A stretch of 64,000 bases of DNA from Actinomycetales bacterium (GTDB lineage: Bacteria; Actinomycetota; Actinomycetes; S36-B12): contig WGLX01000002.1 in assembly GCA_016125355.1 (NCBI GenBank), positions 1-64,000 of the forward strand, written 5' to 3'. Under the pieces are notes generated by a model. The model saw only the letters and a list, made by a program, of their open reading frames with translations. It made no database searches and had not been told where the DNA came from. The position numbers and the translations under genes are program-made. This document shows, piece by piece, positions 7,798-17,259 of the stretch. Positions within the stretch are counted from its first letter, which is position 1. Each line of letters starts with the position of its first letter.

Positions 7798-8478
7798 ATG
7801 GAGCTGGAGAACTCATTCGTCGTCCCCGCTGACATCGAGACGGCGTGGAACACGCTGCTCGATGTCGAGGCCATCGCGCCCTGCATGCCGGGTGCCACGC
7901 TCACCTCGGTGGAGGGGGACTCCTTCACTGCCGACGTGAAGGTGAAGCTGGGCCCGGTGACGATGAACTTCGCCGGGTCCGGCCAGTTCGTGTCGAAGGA
8001 CGCGGAGACCCACACGGCGATCATCGACGCCAGCGGCAAGGAGACGAAGGGGGCGGGCACGGCGGGGGCCAAGATCACCGCCAGGCTCGTCGAGGAGGGT
8101 CCCCAGCAGACCCGGGCCAACATCGTCACCGACCTCACCGTCACCGGCAAGGCCGCGCAGTTCGGCCGCGGGGTGATGGCGGATGTGTCCAAGAAGCTGA
8201 TCGGCCAGTTCGCCGGCAACCTCGAGAAGGTCATCGCGGCCAAGCAGGCGCCGGCCGCCGAGGCACCGCCGGCCGAGGCGGCAGCCGGTGGCGAGGCGGC
8301 AGCCGGGGCAGCACCCGCGGCTGCGGCCCCCGCTACCCCGGCCGCGCCACCGGTCCTCGACAACGAGGCCCTCGACCTGGGCAGCGCCGCCATGGGACCG
8401 GTCCTCAAGCGAGTCGTCCCGGCGGTGGTGGTCGTCGTCGTGGTCGGCGTCGTCATCTGGTGGGTCGTCTCCCGGTAG
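7798..8478 (+). CDS. coxG: CoxG-like SRPBCC protein, CO dehydrogenase membrane partner
   Basis: A 226-residue protein. Residues 1-150 form an SRPBCC/START-like domain (CoxG family; start LENSFVVPADIETAWNTLLD). Residues about 155-190 are an Ala/Pro/Glu linker, and the C-terminus is one strongly hydrophobic helix (VVPAVVVVVVVGVV, about 207-223) ending in Arg. CoxG is needed to attach CO dehydrogenase to the membrane, and in mycobacteria it has been reported to bind menaquinone for the enzyme. A lipid-binding domain on a flexible tether fits that role. It has a clear GGAGG 4 bases upstream and appears to be the first gene of the cox operon. Confidence 0.88.
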   Translation: MELENSFVVPADIETAWNTLLDVEAIAPCMPGATLTSVEGDSFTADVKVKLGPVTMNFAGSGQFVSKDAETHTAIIDASGKETKGAGTAGAKITARLVEEGPQQTRANIVTDLTVTGKAAQFGRGVMADVSKKLIGQFAGNLEKVIAAKQAPAAEAPPAEAAAGGEAAAGAAPAAAAPATPAAPPVLDNEALDLGSAAMGPVLKRVVPAVVVVVVVGVVIWWVVSR

Positions 8479-8564
8479 TGGGAAGCGCGTCGTCACCGAC
8501 TCAGCAAGAGCACAGCATGTGTCAGCTAGACAGTCATCAGCCAGTCACGAGAGAGGGGTGAGGG

Positions 8565-9434
8565 ATGCAGACACCCGCACCAACGGACTACGTCCGGGCG
8601 ACGTCGGTGGCCAACGCCATCGCGTTGCTCGAGGAGCATGGGGAGGAGGCGCGCCTGCTCGCGGGCGGTCACAGCCTCCTGCCGATGATGAAGCTGCGCG
8701 TCGCGCGGCCGGAGATGCTCATCGATATCAATGACCTCGATGAGCTGCGCGGGATCAAGGTCGAGGGCGACGAGCTCGTCATCGGCGCCATGGTCACCCA
8801 CAACGAGGTACTCGAATCACCCGTGCTGGCCGAGCACTACGCCATCTTCCGGGAGGCCGAGAAGGTCATCGCCGATCCGCTCGTGCGCAACCGCGGGACC
8901 GTCGGCGGCTCCATGTGCCAGGCGGACCCTTCGGAGGATCTCAGTGCCGTGGGGTCGGCGCTGAAGGCGTCCGTCGTGATCCAGGGATCGTCGGGGTCCC
9001 GGACGGTTCCCTTGCGCGAGTTCCACGATGGCCCCTACACGACTGTCGTCGAGCCGAACGAGATCCTCACCCAGGTGCGCGTGCCCATCCGTCCCGGTGC
9101 CGGCAGCGCATACGAGAAGGTGGAACGACGGGTGGGCGACTGGGCCGTCTGTGCCGCGGGCTCCTTTGTCGTCGTCTCCGGTGGTGTCGTGACGGACTGC
9201 GGAATCGGGCTGACCGCGGTGAGCGCGGAGCACTTCTGCGCTCCAGAGGCCGAGGCCTTCCTCATCGGGAAGGCGCCGACCGACGAGAACCTCCGCGAGG
9301 CCGCGAATCTGGCGGCGGCGGCGACCGACCCCTCCTCCGACCAGCGTGGGCCTGCCGACTACAAGCGGCATCTCGCCGGAGAACTCACCTTCCGTGCGCT
9401 CAAGCGCTCGGCCGCCGCGAGCCAGGGAGCCTGA
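8565..9434 (+). CDS. coxM: Aerobic CO dehydrogenase medium (FAD) subunit
   Basis: A 289-residue FAD-binding subunit of the xanthine-oxidase-type CO dehydrogenase. The two FAD signatures are visible: AGGHSLLPMMKLR (about residues 32-44) and NRGTVGGSMCQADP (about 107-120). It passes electrons from the CoxS iron-sulfur clusters to the quinone pool. A purine-rich site, GAGAGGGGTGAGGG, precedes the ATG. It is followed 1 base later by coxS. The M-S-L gene order is that of form I CO dehydrogenases; form II clusters usually run S-L-M. Confidence 0.95.
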   Translation: MQTPAPTDYVRATSVANAIALLEEHGEEARLLAGGHSLLPMMKLRVARPEMLIDINDLDELRGIKVEGDELVIGAMVTHNEVLESPVLAEHYAIFREAEKVIADPLVRNRGTVGGSMCQADPSEDLSAVGSALKASVVIQGSSGSRTVPLREFHDGPYTTVVEPNEILTQVRVPIRPGAGSAYEKVERRVGDWAVCAAGSFVVVSGGVVTDCGIGLTAVSAEHFCAPEAEAFLIGKAPTDENLREAANLAAAATDPSSDQRGPADYKRHLAGELTFRALKRSAAASQGA

Positions 9435-9435
9435 C

Positions 9436-9911
9436 ATGCAGATCTCGATCACCATCAACGGCGAGACCGTCACGCGTGACGTCGAGCCGCGCCGCCTGCT
9501 CGTGCACTTCATTCGCGAGGACGCCGGGCTGCGGGGCACCCACTGGGGCTGCGACACGTCCAACTGCGGGGCCTGCACCGTCTGGCTTGACGGGAAGCCG
9601 GTCAAGAGCTGCACCGTGCTGGCCGCACAGGCCGACGGGCACGAGGTCAAGACCGTCGAGGGCCTCGAGACCGCCGACGGGCTGGACCCGATCCAGCAGG
9701 GCTTCATCGAGTGCCATGGACTGCAGTGCGGCTTCTGCACCCCGGGAATGATGATGACGGGCCGCGCCCTCATCGACGAGAACCCGAATCCGTCCGACCA
9801 GGAGATCCGCGAGGCCATCTCCGGGCAGATCTGCCGGTGCACCGGCTACAACAACATCGTCAAGGCCATCCGCTGGGCGGCCGAGGCCGAGGCTTCTAGT
9901 GAGGTGAACGC

Positions 9912-9915
<4 letters not shown>
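9436..9915 (+). CDS. coxS: Aerobic CO dehydrogenase small (2Fe-2S) subunit
   Basis: A 159-residue subunit carrying two [2Fe-2S] clusters. The plant-ferredoxin-type cluster uses the cysteines of GCDTSNCGAC plus the Cys in VKSCT. The second uses CHGLQCGFC and CRCTGY in the helical C-terminal domain. It wires the Mo-Cu site in CoxL to FAD in CoxM. The ATG at 9436 is 1 base after the coxM stop; upstream in-frame starts lie within coxM and are rejected. It overlaps coxL by 4 bases. Confidence 0.96.
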
Positions 9916-12359
<2,444 letters not shown>

Positions 12360-12374
12360 ACGGACGCTGAACCC

Positions 12375-13280
12375 ATGACGATCCGAGGCGTGCACGAGCG
12401 GGCGGAGGCTCTCCGAGCCGAAGGCGTCCCGTTCGTGCACGCCCGGGTCGTGCTCGCGGAGCGGCCGACGTCCGCGAAGCCCGGTGACGAGGCGATCGTC
12501 CTCGGGGACGGCACGATCGAGGGCTTCGTCGGTGGGCAGTGCGCCCAGGCCACCGTTCGTGCCCAGGGGCTGGCGGCGATCGCCTCGGGGCATCCCGTGC
12601 TCCTGCGCATCTCCCCCCAACCGGAGCCGGAGCAGGCGGGCAAGACCATCGTCCACAACCCGTGCCTTTCCGGCGGCACCCTGGAGATCTTCATGGAACC
12701 GGTCCTGCCCGCCCCAAGCGTGGCTGTCGTGGGGGAATCGCCCATCGCGGCGGCGCTGATGCGTATCGGCGAGGCACTCGGCTACGAGATGGGGGAGTGG
12801 TCTCTGCAGGGCATGCGCACCACGGACGCGGTCATTGTCGCGAGTCACGGCTTCGACGAGGAGCAGGCGCTCGCGGATGCCGCGATGGCGGGGGTTCCCT
12901 ACGTCGCGCTGGTCGCCAGTCCGAAGCGGGGGGCTGCCGTGGTCTCCGCGCTGCCGCTCGACGAGGGCCAGCGTGCGCACATCAAGTTCCCGGCCGGGCT
13001 CGATATCGGAGCGCGCACGCCGGAGGAGGTTGCCCTCTCGATCCTCGCCGAGGTCATCCAGCGCCGGGCGGACGGACAGCAGGCCCCGCCCTCGCGGTCG
13101 TTGCCGCTGCTCGCTGAGGAGCCGGCGGCCACGGCGATCGACCCCATCTGCCAGATGACGGTCGCTGCCGTGGAGAGCTCGATCCACGCTGACGTCGACG
13201 GCACCCGCTGGTACTTCTGCTGCCCCGGCTGTCGTGACCGGTTCCTCGCCGATCCGGCCGCCTATGCGGGAAGCGCGTGA
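12375..13280 (+). CDS. CoxF/XdhC-like CO dehydrogenase maturation protein with a C-terminal YHS domain
   Basis: A 301-residue protein. The N-terminal part resembles the XdhC_CoxI domain ([17 protein letters not shown] at about residues 44-60). A middle Rossmann-like part starts at [21 protein letters not shown] and includes [13 protein letters not shown]. Residues about 255-298 form a YHS-type domain: DPICQMTV, then [22 protein letters not shown] domains occur in metal-handling proteins, and the CCPGC cysteines could bind metal. XdhC-like CoxF proteins assist cofactor assembly; a metal-delivery role for the YHS part is my inference. It starts 15 bases after coxL and overlaps coxD by 1 base. 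Confidence 0.85.
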   Translation: MTIRGVHERAEALRAEGVPFVHARVVLAERPTSAKPGDEAIVLGDGTIEGFVGGQCAQATVRAQGLAAIASGHPVLLRISPQPEPEQAGKTIVHNPCLSGGTLEIFMEPVLPAPSVAVVGESPIAAALMRIGEALGYEMGEWSLQGMRTTDAVIVASHGFDEEQALADAAMAGVPYVALVASPKRGAAVVSALPLDEGQRAHIKFPAGLDIGARTPEEVALSILAEVIQRRADGQQAPPSRSLPLLAEEPAATAIDPICQMTVAAVESSIHADVDGTRWYFCCPGCRDRFLADPAAYAGSA

Positions 13281-14161
13281 TGGAGGTCGCGGACCTCCCC
13301 GACCCGAACTCCCTGGCCGGGGCCCTTGCCGAGCACGGCTACCTGGCCGATCCCGGGCTCGCCACCGCGCTCTTCTGCGCGGCGCGGCTCCCGCAGCCCT
13401 TGCTGCTCGAGGGGGAGGCGGGCGTCGGCAAGACCCAGGCGGCCAAGTCGCTGGCGAGCCTGCTCGGCACCCCGCTGATCCGACTGCAGTGCTTCGAGGG
13501 CATCGACGCGTCCGAGGCCCTGTACGAGTGGGACTACCCGCGGCAGCTGCTCGGCATCCGGCTCGCGGAGGCGCAGGGCACGCGCCTGGACGACCAGTCG
13601 CTCTTCTCGCGTGAGTACCTCATCGAGCGCCCCCTCCTGCAGGCGCTCCAGCATGAGGGCGCCAATCCCGCCGTCCTGCTCATCGACGAGGTCGATCGTG
13701 CGGACGAGGAGTTCGAGGCCTTCCTGTTCGAGATGCTGGCCGAGTGCTCCGTCACCGTGCCGGAGCTGGGCACGATCCGGGCGGTCCAGCCGCCCATCGT
13801 CGTCCTGACGTCCAACCGGACCCGCGACCTGCATGACGCGCTCAAGAGGCGGTGCCTCTACCACTGGATCGACTACCCCGACCTCGCCCACGCCACCGCG
13901 ATCGTGCGGATGCGCGTGCCCGAGGCGCCGCCCGCCCTCGTCGAGCAGGTGGCCGCCGCCGTCGAGCGGCTGCGAGGCCTGGACGTGCAGAAGCCTCCGG
14001 GCGTCGCCGAGGCCATCGACTGGGTCCACGCCGCCATGCTGCTCGGCATCCCCGTGCTCGACGGCGACGCGGTGCTGAGCACGCTCGGATCCGTCCTGAA
14101 GTACCGCGAGGACCAGGAGGTCGCGATCGCCCAGGGGCTGGCGTGGGTGGCCGCGGGCTGA
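13280..14161 (+). CDS. coxD: CoxD-like MoxR-family AAA+ ATPase
   Basis: A 293-residue AAA+ ATPase. Walker A is GEAGVGKTQ (about residues 47-55), Walker B is AVLLIDEVDRADEEF and a sensor-type segment is VVLTSNRTRDLHDALKRRC. CoxD in the characterised system is a chaperone-like ATPase needed to insert sulfur and copper into the CO dehydrogenase active site. The start overlaps the previous stop (TGATG); a GTG immediately upstream is an alternative. coxE follows 3 bases after the stop, the usual MoxR/VWA pairing. Confidence 0.92.
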   Translation: MEVADLPDPNSLAGALAEHGYLADPGLATALFCAARLPQPLLLEGEAGVGKTQAAKSLASLLGTPLIRLQCFEGIDASEALYEWDYPRQLLGIRLAEAQGTRLDDQSLFSREYLIERPLLQALQHEGANPAVLLIDEVDRADEEFEAFLFEMLAECSVTVPELGTIRAVQPPIVVLTSNRTRDLHDALKRRCLYHWIDYPDLAHATAIVRMRVPEAPPALVEQVAAAVERLRGLDVQKPPGVAEAIDWVHAAMLLGIPVLDGDAVLSTLGSVLKYREDQEVAIAQGLAWVAAG

Positions 14162-14164
14162 TCG

Positions 14165-15424
14165 ATGCCTAGCGACGCGACCGGGCTGATGGCCGAGGTG
14201 GCCGCGGCGCTCGGGCATCGCCTTCACCAGGCCGGCCTGCCCGTCACTCCTGAACGCAGCACCCGGTTCGCCGCCGCCGTGGCCGCGGCGGACCCGGTCA
14301 CCCGACGGGACCTCTACTGGCTCGCCCGAGTGACCCTCGTGACCGGCCGAGACCAGCTCGAGGTCTTCGATCGCGTGTACCGCGAGGTCTTCGAGGCCGC
14401 GCCCCGCTACAGCGATGTTCCCTCGATCGTCGAGGCGGCCGACAACACCTCGGGGTCCGCAGCCGCCGAGCGCGATGCGCCCCGCGAGGAGCAACCCGAG
14501 GGAATGACCCGCTCGGCCAGCCCGAGGACGCAGATGACCCCGGGCGCCACGGCCGAGGACGGCGAGCAGCAGGAGGAGGAGGAGCCCAGCATGCTGGCGG
14601 CCGTCAGCGTGCAGGAGCGGCTGGCGGACCGCAGCTTCGCGGCGTGCACGGCGGAGGAGCTCGCCCTGTTGGCCATGCTTGCGGAGCGGCTGCCCGTCGT
14701 GCCCCCGCCCCGACGGGGACGGCGGCTGCGCCGACACGTCCACGGCAGCAGGCTCGACGTCCGGGCCACGCTCACCCGTTCTCACCGCACGGCGGGGGAT
14801 CCTGTCGAGCTCGTGCACCGGCGTCGGACGACCAGGCCGAGGCGGGTCGTGCTCCTCGCGGATGTCTCCGGCTCCATGGAGCCGTACGCCCGCGTGTACC
14901 TGCACCTGATGCGCGGTGCCGTGCAGGCCCTGCACGCCGAGGCGTTCGCCTTCGCCACTCGGCTGACCCGGCTCACGAGGGCGCTCGCGGAAGCCCGCCC
15001 CGACGTGGCCTACCGGAAGGCGCTCGAGGCGGCGCCGGACTGGTCGGGAGGCACGCGCATCGGCCGCGCGCTCCAGACCTTCCTCGACGAGCACGGGCGG
15101 CGGGGGGTGGCGCGGGGTGCCGTCGTCGTCATCGTGTCCGACGGGTGGGAGATCGACAGCCCGGAACTGGTGGGCGAGTCGATGCAGCGCCTGTCCCGGC
15201 TGGCCCACCACGTGATCTGGGTGAACCCGAGGAAGGCGGCCGAGTCCTACGAGCCACTCGTCGGGGGGATGGCCGCGGCGCTCCCGTTCGTGGACACCTT
15301 CGTGTCCGGCCACTCGCTGCGGGCCCTCGAGGAGGTCATGGACGCCATCCGCAACGCGACGGAGCGCACCCCCGCCCCCACCCGAAATCCCACCCTCCGC
15401 GTCACAACAGGGGGTCCGGTGTGA
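14165..15424 (+). CDS. coxE: CoxE-like von Willebrand factor A domain protein
   Basis: A 419-residue protein of the CoxE/VWA family. The MIDAS motif DVSGS is in LLADVSGSMEPYARVYLHL (about residues 234-252), followed by GGTRIGRAL and VIVSDGWEIDSPE. An acidic Glu/Gln-rich linker lies at about 110-140. MoxR ATPases such as CoxD work with VWA proteins during metal-centre assembly, so this is the expected partner. It is the last gene of the cox operon. Its 3' end runs into an inverted repeat at 15383-15443. Confidence 0.9.
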   Translation: MPSDATGLMAEVAAALGHRLHQAGLPVTPERSTRFAAAVAAADPVTRRDLYWLARVTLVTGRDQLEVFDRVYREVFEAAPRYSDVPSIVEAADNTSGSAAAERDAPREEQPEGMTRSASPRTQMTPGATAEDGEQQEEEEPSMLAAVSVQERLADRSFAACTAEELALLAMLAERLPVVPPPRRGRRLRRHVHGSRLDVRATLTRSHRTAGDPVELVHRRRTTRPRRVVLLADVSGSMEPYARVYLHLMRGAVQALHAEAFAFATRLTRLTRALAEARPDVAYRKALEAAPDWSGGTRIGRALQTFLDEHGRRGVARGAVVVIVSDGWEIDSPELVGESMQRLSRLAHHVIWVNPRKAAESYEPLVGGMAAALPFVDTFVSGHSLRALEEVMDAIRNATERTPAPTRNPTLRVTTGGPV

Positions 15425-15443
15425 CGCCGGTTGTGGGATTTCG
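15383..15443. repeat. Two-tier inverted repeat across the coxE stop codon
   Basis: The outer arms CGAAATCCCAC (15383-15393) and its complement (15433-15443) are perfect. So are the inner arms CGTCACA (15400-15406) and TGTGACG (15420-15426). The arms are separated by unpaired hexamers on both sides, giving a symmetric internal loop. It covers the end of coxE and ends 15 bases before the moaC -10 box, so it may end cox transcription. Confidence 0.65.
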
Positions 15444-15458
15444 TGGTGCAGGCCGGGC

Positions 15459-15464
15459 TAGGGT
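15459..15464 (+). promoter_or_regulatory. -10 element of a leaderless moaC promoter
   Basis: TAGGGT followed by 6 bases and the moaC ATG. No ribosome binding site precedes the ATG. It suggests moaC-mogA can be transcribed separately from the cox operon. Confidence 0.55.
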
Positions 15465-15470
15465 GCCCGC

Positions 15471-15962
15471 ATGACGGAAAACCCGCTGACGCACCTCAAC
15501 GAGCGGGGCGAGGCGCGCATGGTGGACGTCACGGCCAAGGACGTCACGACCCGGTCGGCCACGGCGCGTGCGCGCGTCACCGTGTCCGATGAGGTGGCGG
15601 GCCTGCTGCTGTCCGGCGACATGCCCAAGGGCGACGCGCTCGCCGTCGCGCGGATCGCGGCGATCCAGGCCACCAAGCGCACTCCCGACCTCATCCCCCT
15701 GTGTCATCCGATCGCCGTGCACGGCGTCGACGTCGACGTGACGCTGGAGACCGCGGACGCAGGTGCCTTTGTCCAGGTGCTCGCCACCGTACGCACGGCC
15801 GACCGCACCGGCGTCGAGATGGAGGCCCTCACGGCCGCGGCCGTGGGTGCGCTGACCGTCATCGACATGGTGAAGGGCAAGGATCGGTCAGCGGCCATTG
15901 ACGAGGTCGTCCTCCTCGAGAAGCAGGGCGGTCGCTCCGGGCACTGGGTGCGCGAGGCATGA
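15471..15962 (+). CDS. moaC: Cyclic pyranopterin monophosphate synthase
   Basis: A 163-residue MoaC, which acts after MoaA to form cyclic pyranopterin monophosphate. The family motifs are clear: MVDVTAKDVTTRSATA near residue 20, KRTPDLIPLCHPI near 70, and MEALTAAAVGALTVIDMVKG near 115-135. The length is normal. It overlaps mogA by 4 bases. The ATG is preceded by a -10 box rather than a Shine-Dalgarno sequence. Confidence 0.96.
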   Translation: MTENPLTHLNERGEARMVDVTAKDVTTRSATARARVTVSDEVAGLLLSGDMPKGDALAVARIAAIQATKRTPDLIPLCHPIAVHGVDVDVTLETADAGAFVQVLATVRTADRTGVEMEALTAAAVGALTVIDMVKGKDRSAAIDEVVLLEKQGGRSGHWVREA

Positions 15963-16447
15963 CCTACCGCGGACGGGTCATCACGGCCTCGACGCGGGCT
16001 GCGGCGGGGGAGTGGGAGGACACGTCGGGTCCCATCCTCGTGGCGGGCCTGCGCGACTTGGGCATCGACGTGGAGGAGCCGGTCGTGGTCGCCGACGGTG
16101 AGCCCGTGCTGGCCGCGCTCCAGGCAGCGGTCGCCGACGGCGTCGACGTCGTGCTCACCACCGGCGGCACCGGTCACACCCCCCGGGACCTCACTCCGGA
16201 GATGACCCGGCAGGTGATCGACCGTGAGTCGCCGGGGCTGGCGGAGGCCATTCGCACCTTCGGCGTCGCCCACGGCGTCCCAACGGCCGTGCTCTCGCGG
16301 GGCGTGGCCGGGCTCGCGGGCACGACGTTGATCGTCAATGCGCCCGGCTCCCGCGGGGGTTCGAGGGACGCCATCGCGGCGCTGTCACCGGTGCTGCTCC
16401 ACGCCCTCGACCAGATCGCGGGCGGCGACCACGCGCGCGCCGACTAG
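15959..16447 (+). CDS. mog: MogA/MoaB-family molybdopterin adenylyltransferase
   Basis: A 162-residue protein of the MoaB/Mog fold. The molybdopterin-binding signature TTGGTGHTPRDLTPE is at about residues 66-80, and NAPGSRGGSRDAI near the C-terminus is also typical. Such proteins adenylate molybdopterin before molybdate insertion; MoeA, the next enzyme, is not in the window. The start overlaps the moaC stop as ATGA. The TAG stop is shared, as the palindrome CTAG (16444-16447), with the convergent glyoxalase-like gene. MogA and MoaB cannot be separated with certainty. Confidence 0.9.
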   Translation: MTYRGRVITASTRAAAGEWEDTSGPILVAGLRDLGIDVEEPVVVADGEPVLAALQAAVADGVDVVLTTGGTGHTPRDLTPEMTRQVIDRESPGLAEAIRTFGVAHGVPTAVLSRGVAGLAGTTLIVNAPGSRGGSRDAIAALSPVLLHALDQIAGGDHARAD

Positions 16448-17196
16448 GGCAGCTGCACCAGCCAGAGGGGGGCGCCGAACGGGTCCGTGATCGGTGCCAT
16501 GCGCCCGAACGGGGTGTCGAATGGCGGCGCCAGACTCGTGCCGCCCAGTTCCGTCACCGCATCGACGGCCGCGTCGGCATCCTGGACCGCGAAGTACACG
16601 AGCCAGTGCGATGGCGTTCCCTCCGGGGCTCCCATCATGCCCCCGACGCCGCCGAGCGGGCTCTCGCCGACGGAGAAGGTGGTGTAGTCCTCACTGGCCA
16701 TGGGCATGGCCTCGTACTCGTACCCGAAGACGGAGGCGTAGAACTCCCGGGCCCGGTCGGGGTCGCTGCTGCGCAGGTCGCACCACGCGAAGCCGCCCGG
16801 TGCGCCCACGACCTCGAAGCCCACCATGCTGGCCGCCTCCCAGACCCCGAACACCGCACCGGTCGGGTCCATGGCGATGACCATGCGGCCGAACTCGCCG
16901 ACGGCGTCCGCCGGGACGAGCACAGTGCCCCCGGCCGCCTCGATCGCTGACTGCGTAGCTGCCGCGTCAGTGCTCGCGAGGTAGAGGGTCCATGCGGTCG
17001 GCACGGTTCCGTCGTTCGGCATGAGCCCGGCGACACCGGCCGCGTTGATCGAGGCGGTCGTGTACCCGCCGAAGGCATCGGTGCCGGGCGGGATATCCCA
17101 GCCGAGGACATCGGCGTAGAACGCGCGCGCCACGTCCATGTCGGTGGGGGAGAGGTCGGCCCAGCACGGTGTGCCCGGGGCAAAGGGTGTCGTCAT
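16444..17196 (-). CDS. VOC-family (glyoxalase-like) protein, two domains
   Basis: A 250-residue protein made of two vicinal-oxygen-chelate repeats. The first starts GTPCWADLSPTDMDVARAFY (about residues 8-27) and the second FAWCDLRSSDPDRAREFY (about 129-146), each with an FYADVLGW or FYASVFGYEY segment. VOC proteins are metal-dependent lyases, dioxygenases or resistance proteins; nothing here fixes the substrate. I prefer the ATG at 17196, which precedes the first domain directly. It converges on mogA with overlapping stop codons. Confidence 0.8.
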   Translation of the reverse strand: MTTPFAPGTPCWADLSPTDMDVARAFYADVLGWDIPPGTDAFGGYTTASINAAGVAGLMPNDGTVPTAWTLYLASTDAAATQSAIEAAGGTVLVPADAVGEFGRMVIAMDPTGAVFGVWEAASMVGFEVVGAPGGFAWCDLRSSDPDRAREFYASVFGYEYEAMPMASEDYTTFSVGESPLGGVGGMMGAPEGTPSHWLVYFAVQDADAAVDAVTELGGTSLAPPFDTPFGRMAPITDPFGAPLWLVQLP

Positions 17197-17259
17197 GGCG
17201 TCATCCCACTCCACGGCGACGCGCCTGTCCACCCCCGGCGTCTCAAGGACCGGCGCGAC

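Noticed and set aside
13262-15313. A 683-codon minus-strand frame opposite coxD and coxE
   Set aside because: The sense strand has unmistakable Walker and MIDAS motifs. The antisense product is low-complexity Arg/Gly/His and fits the usual third-position GC effect.
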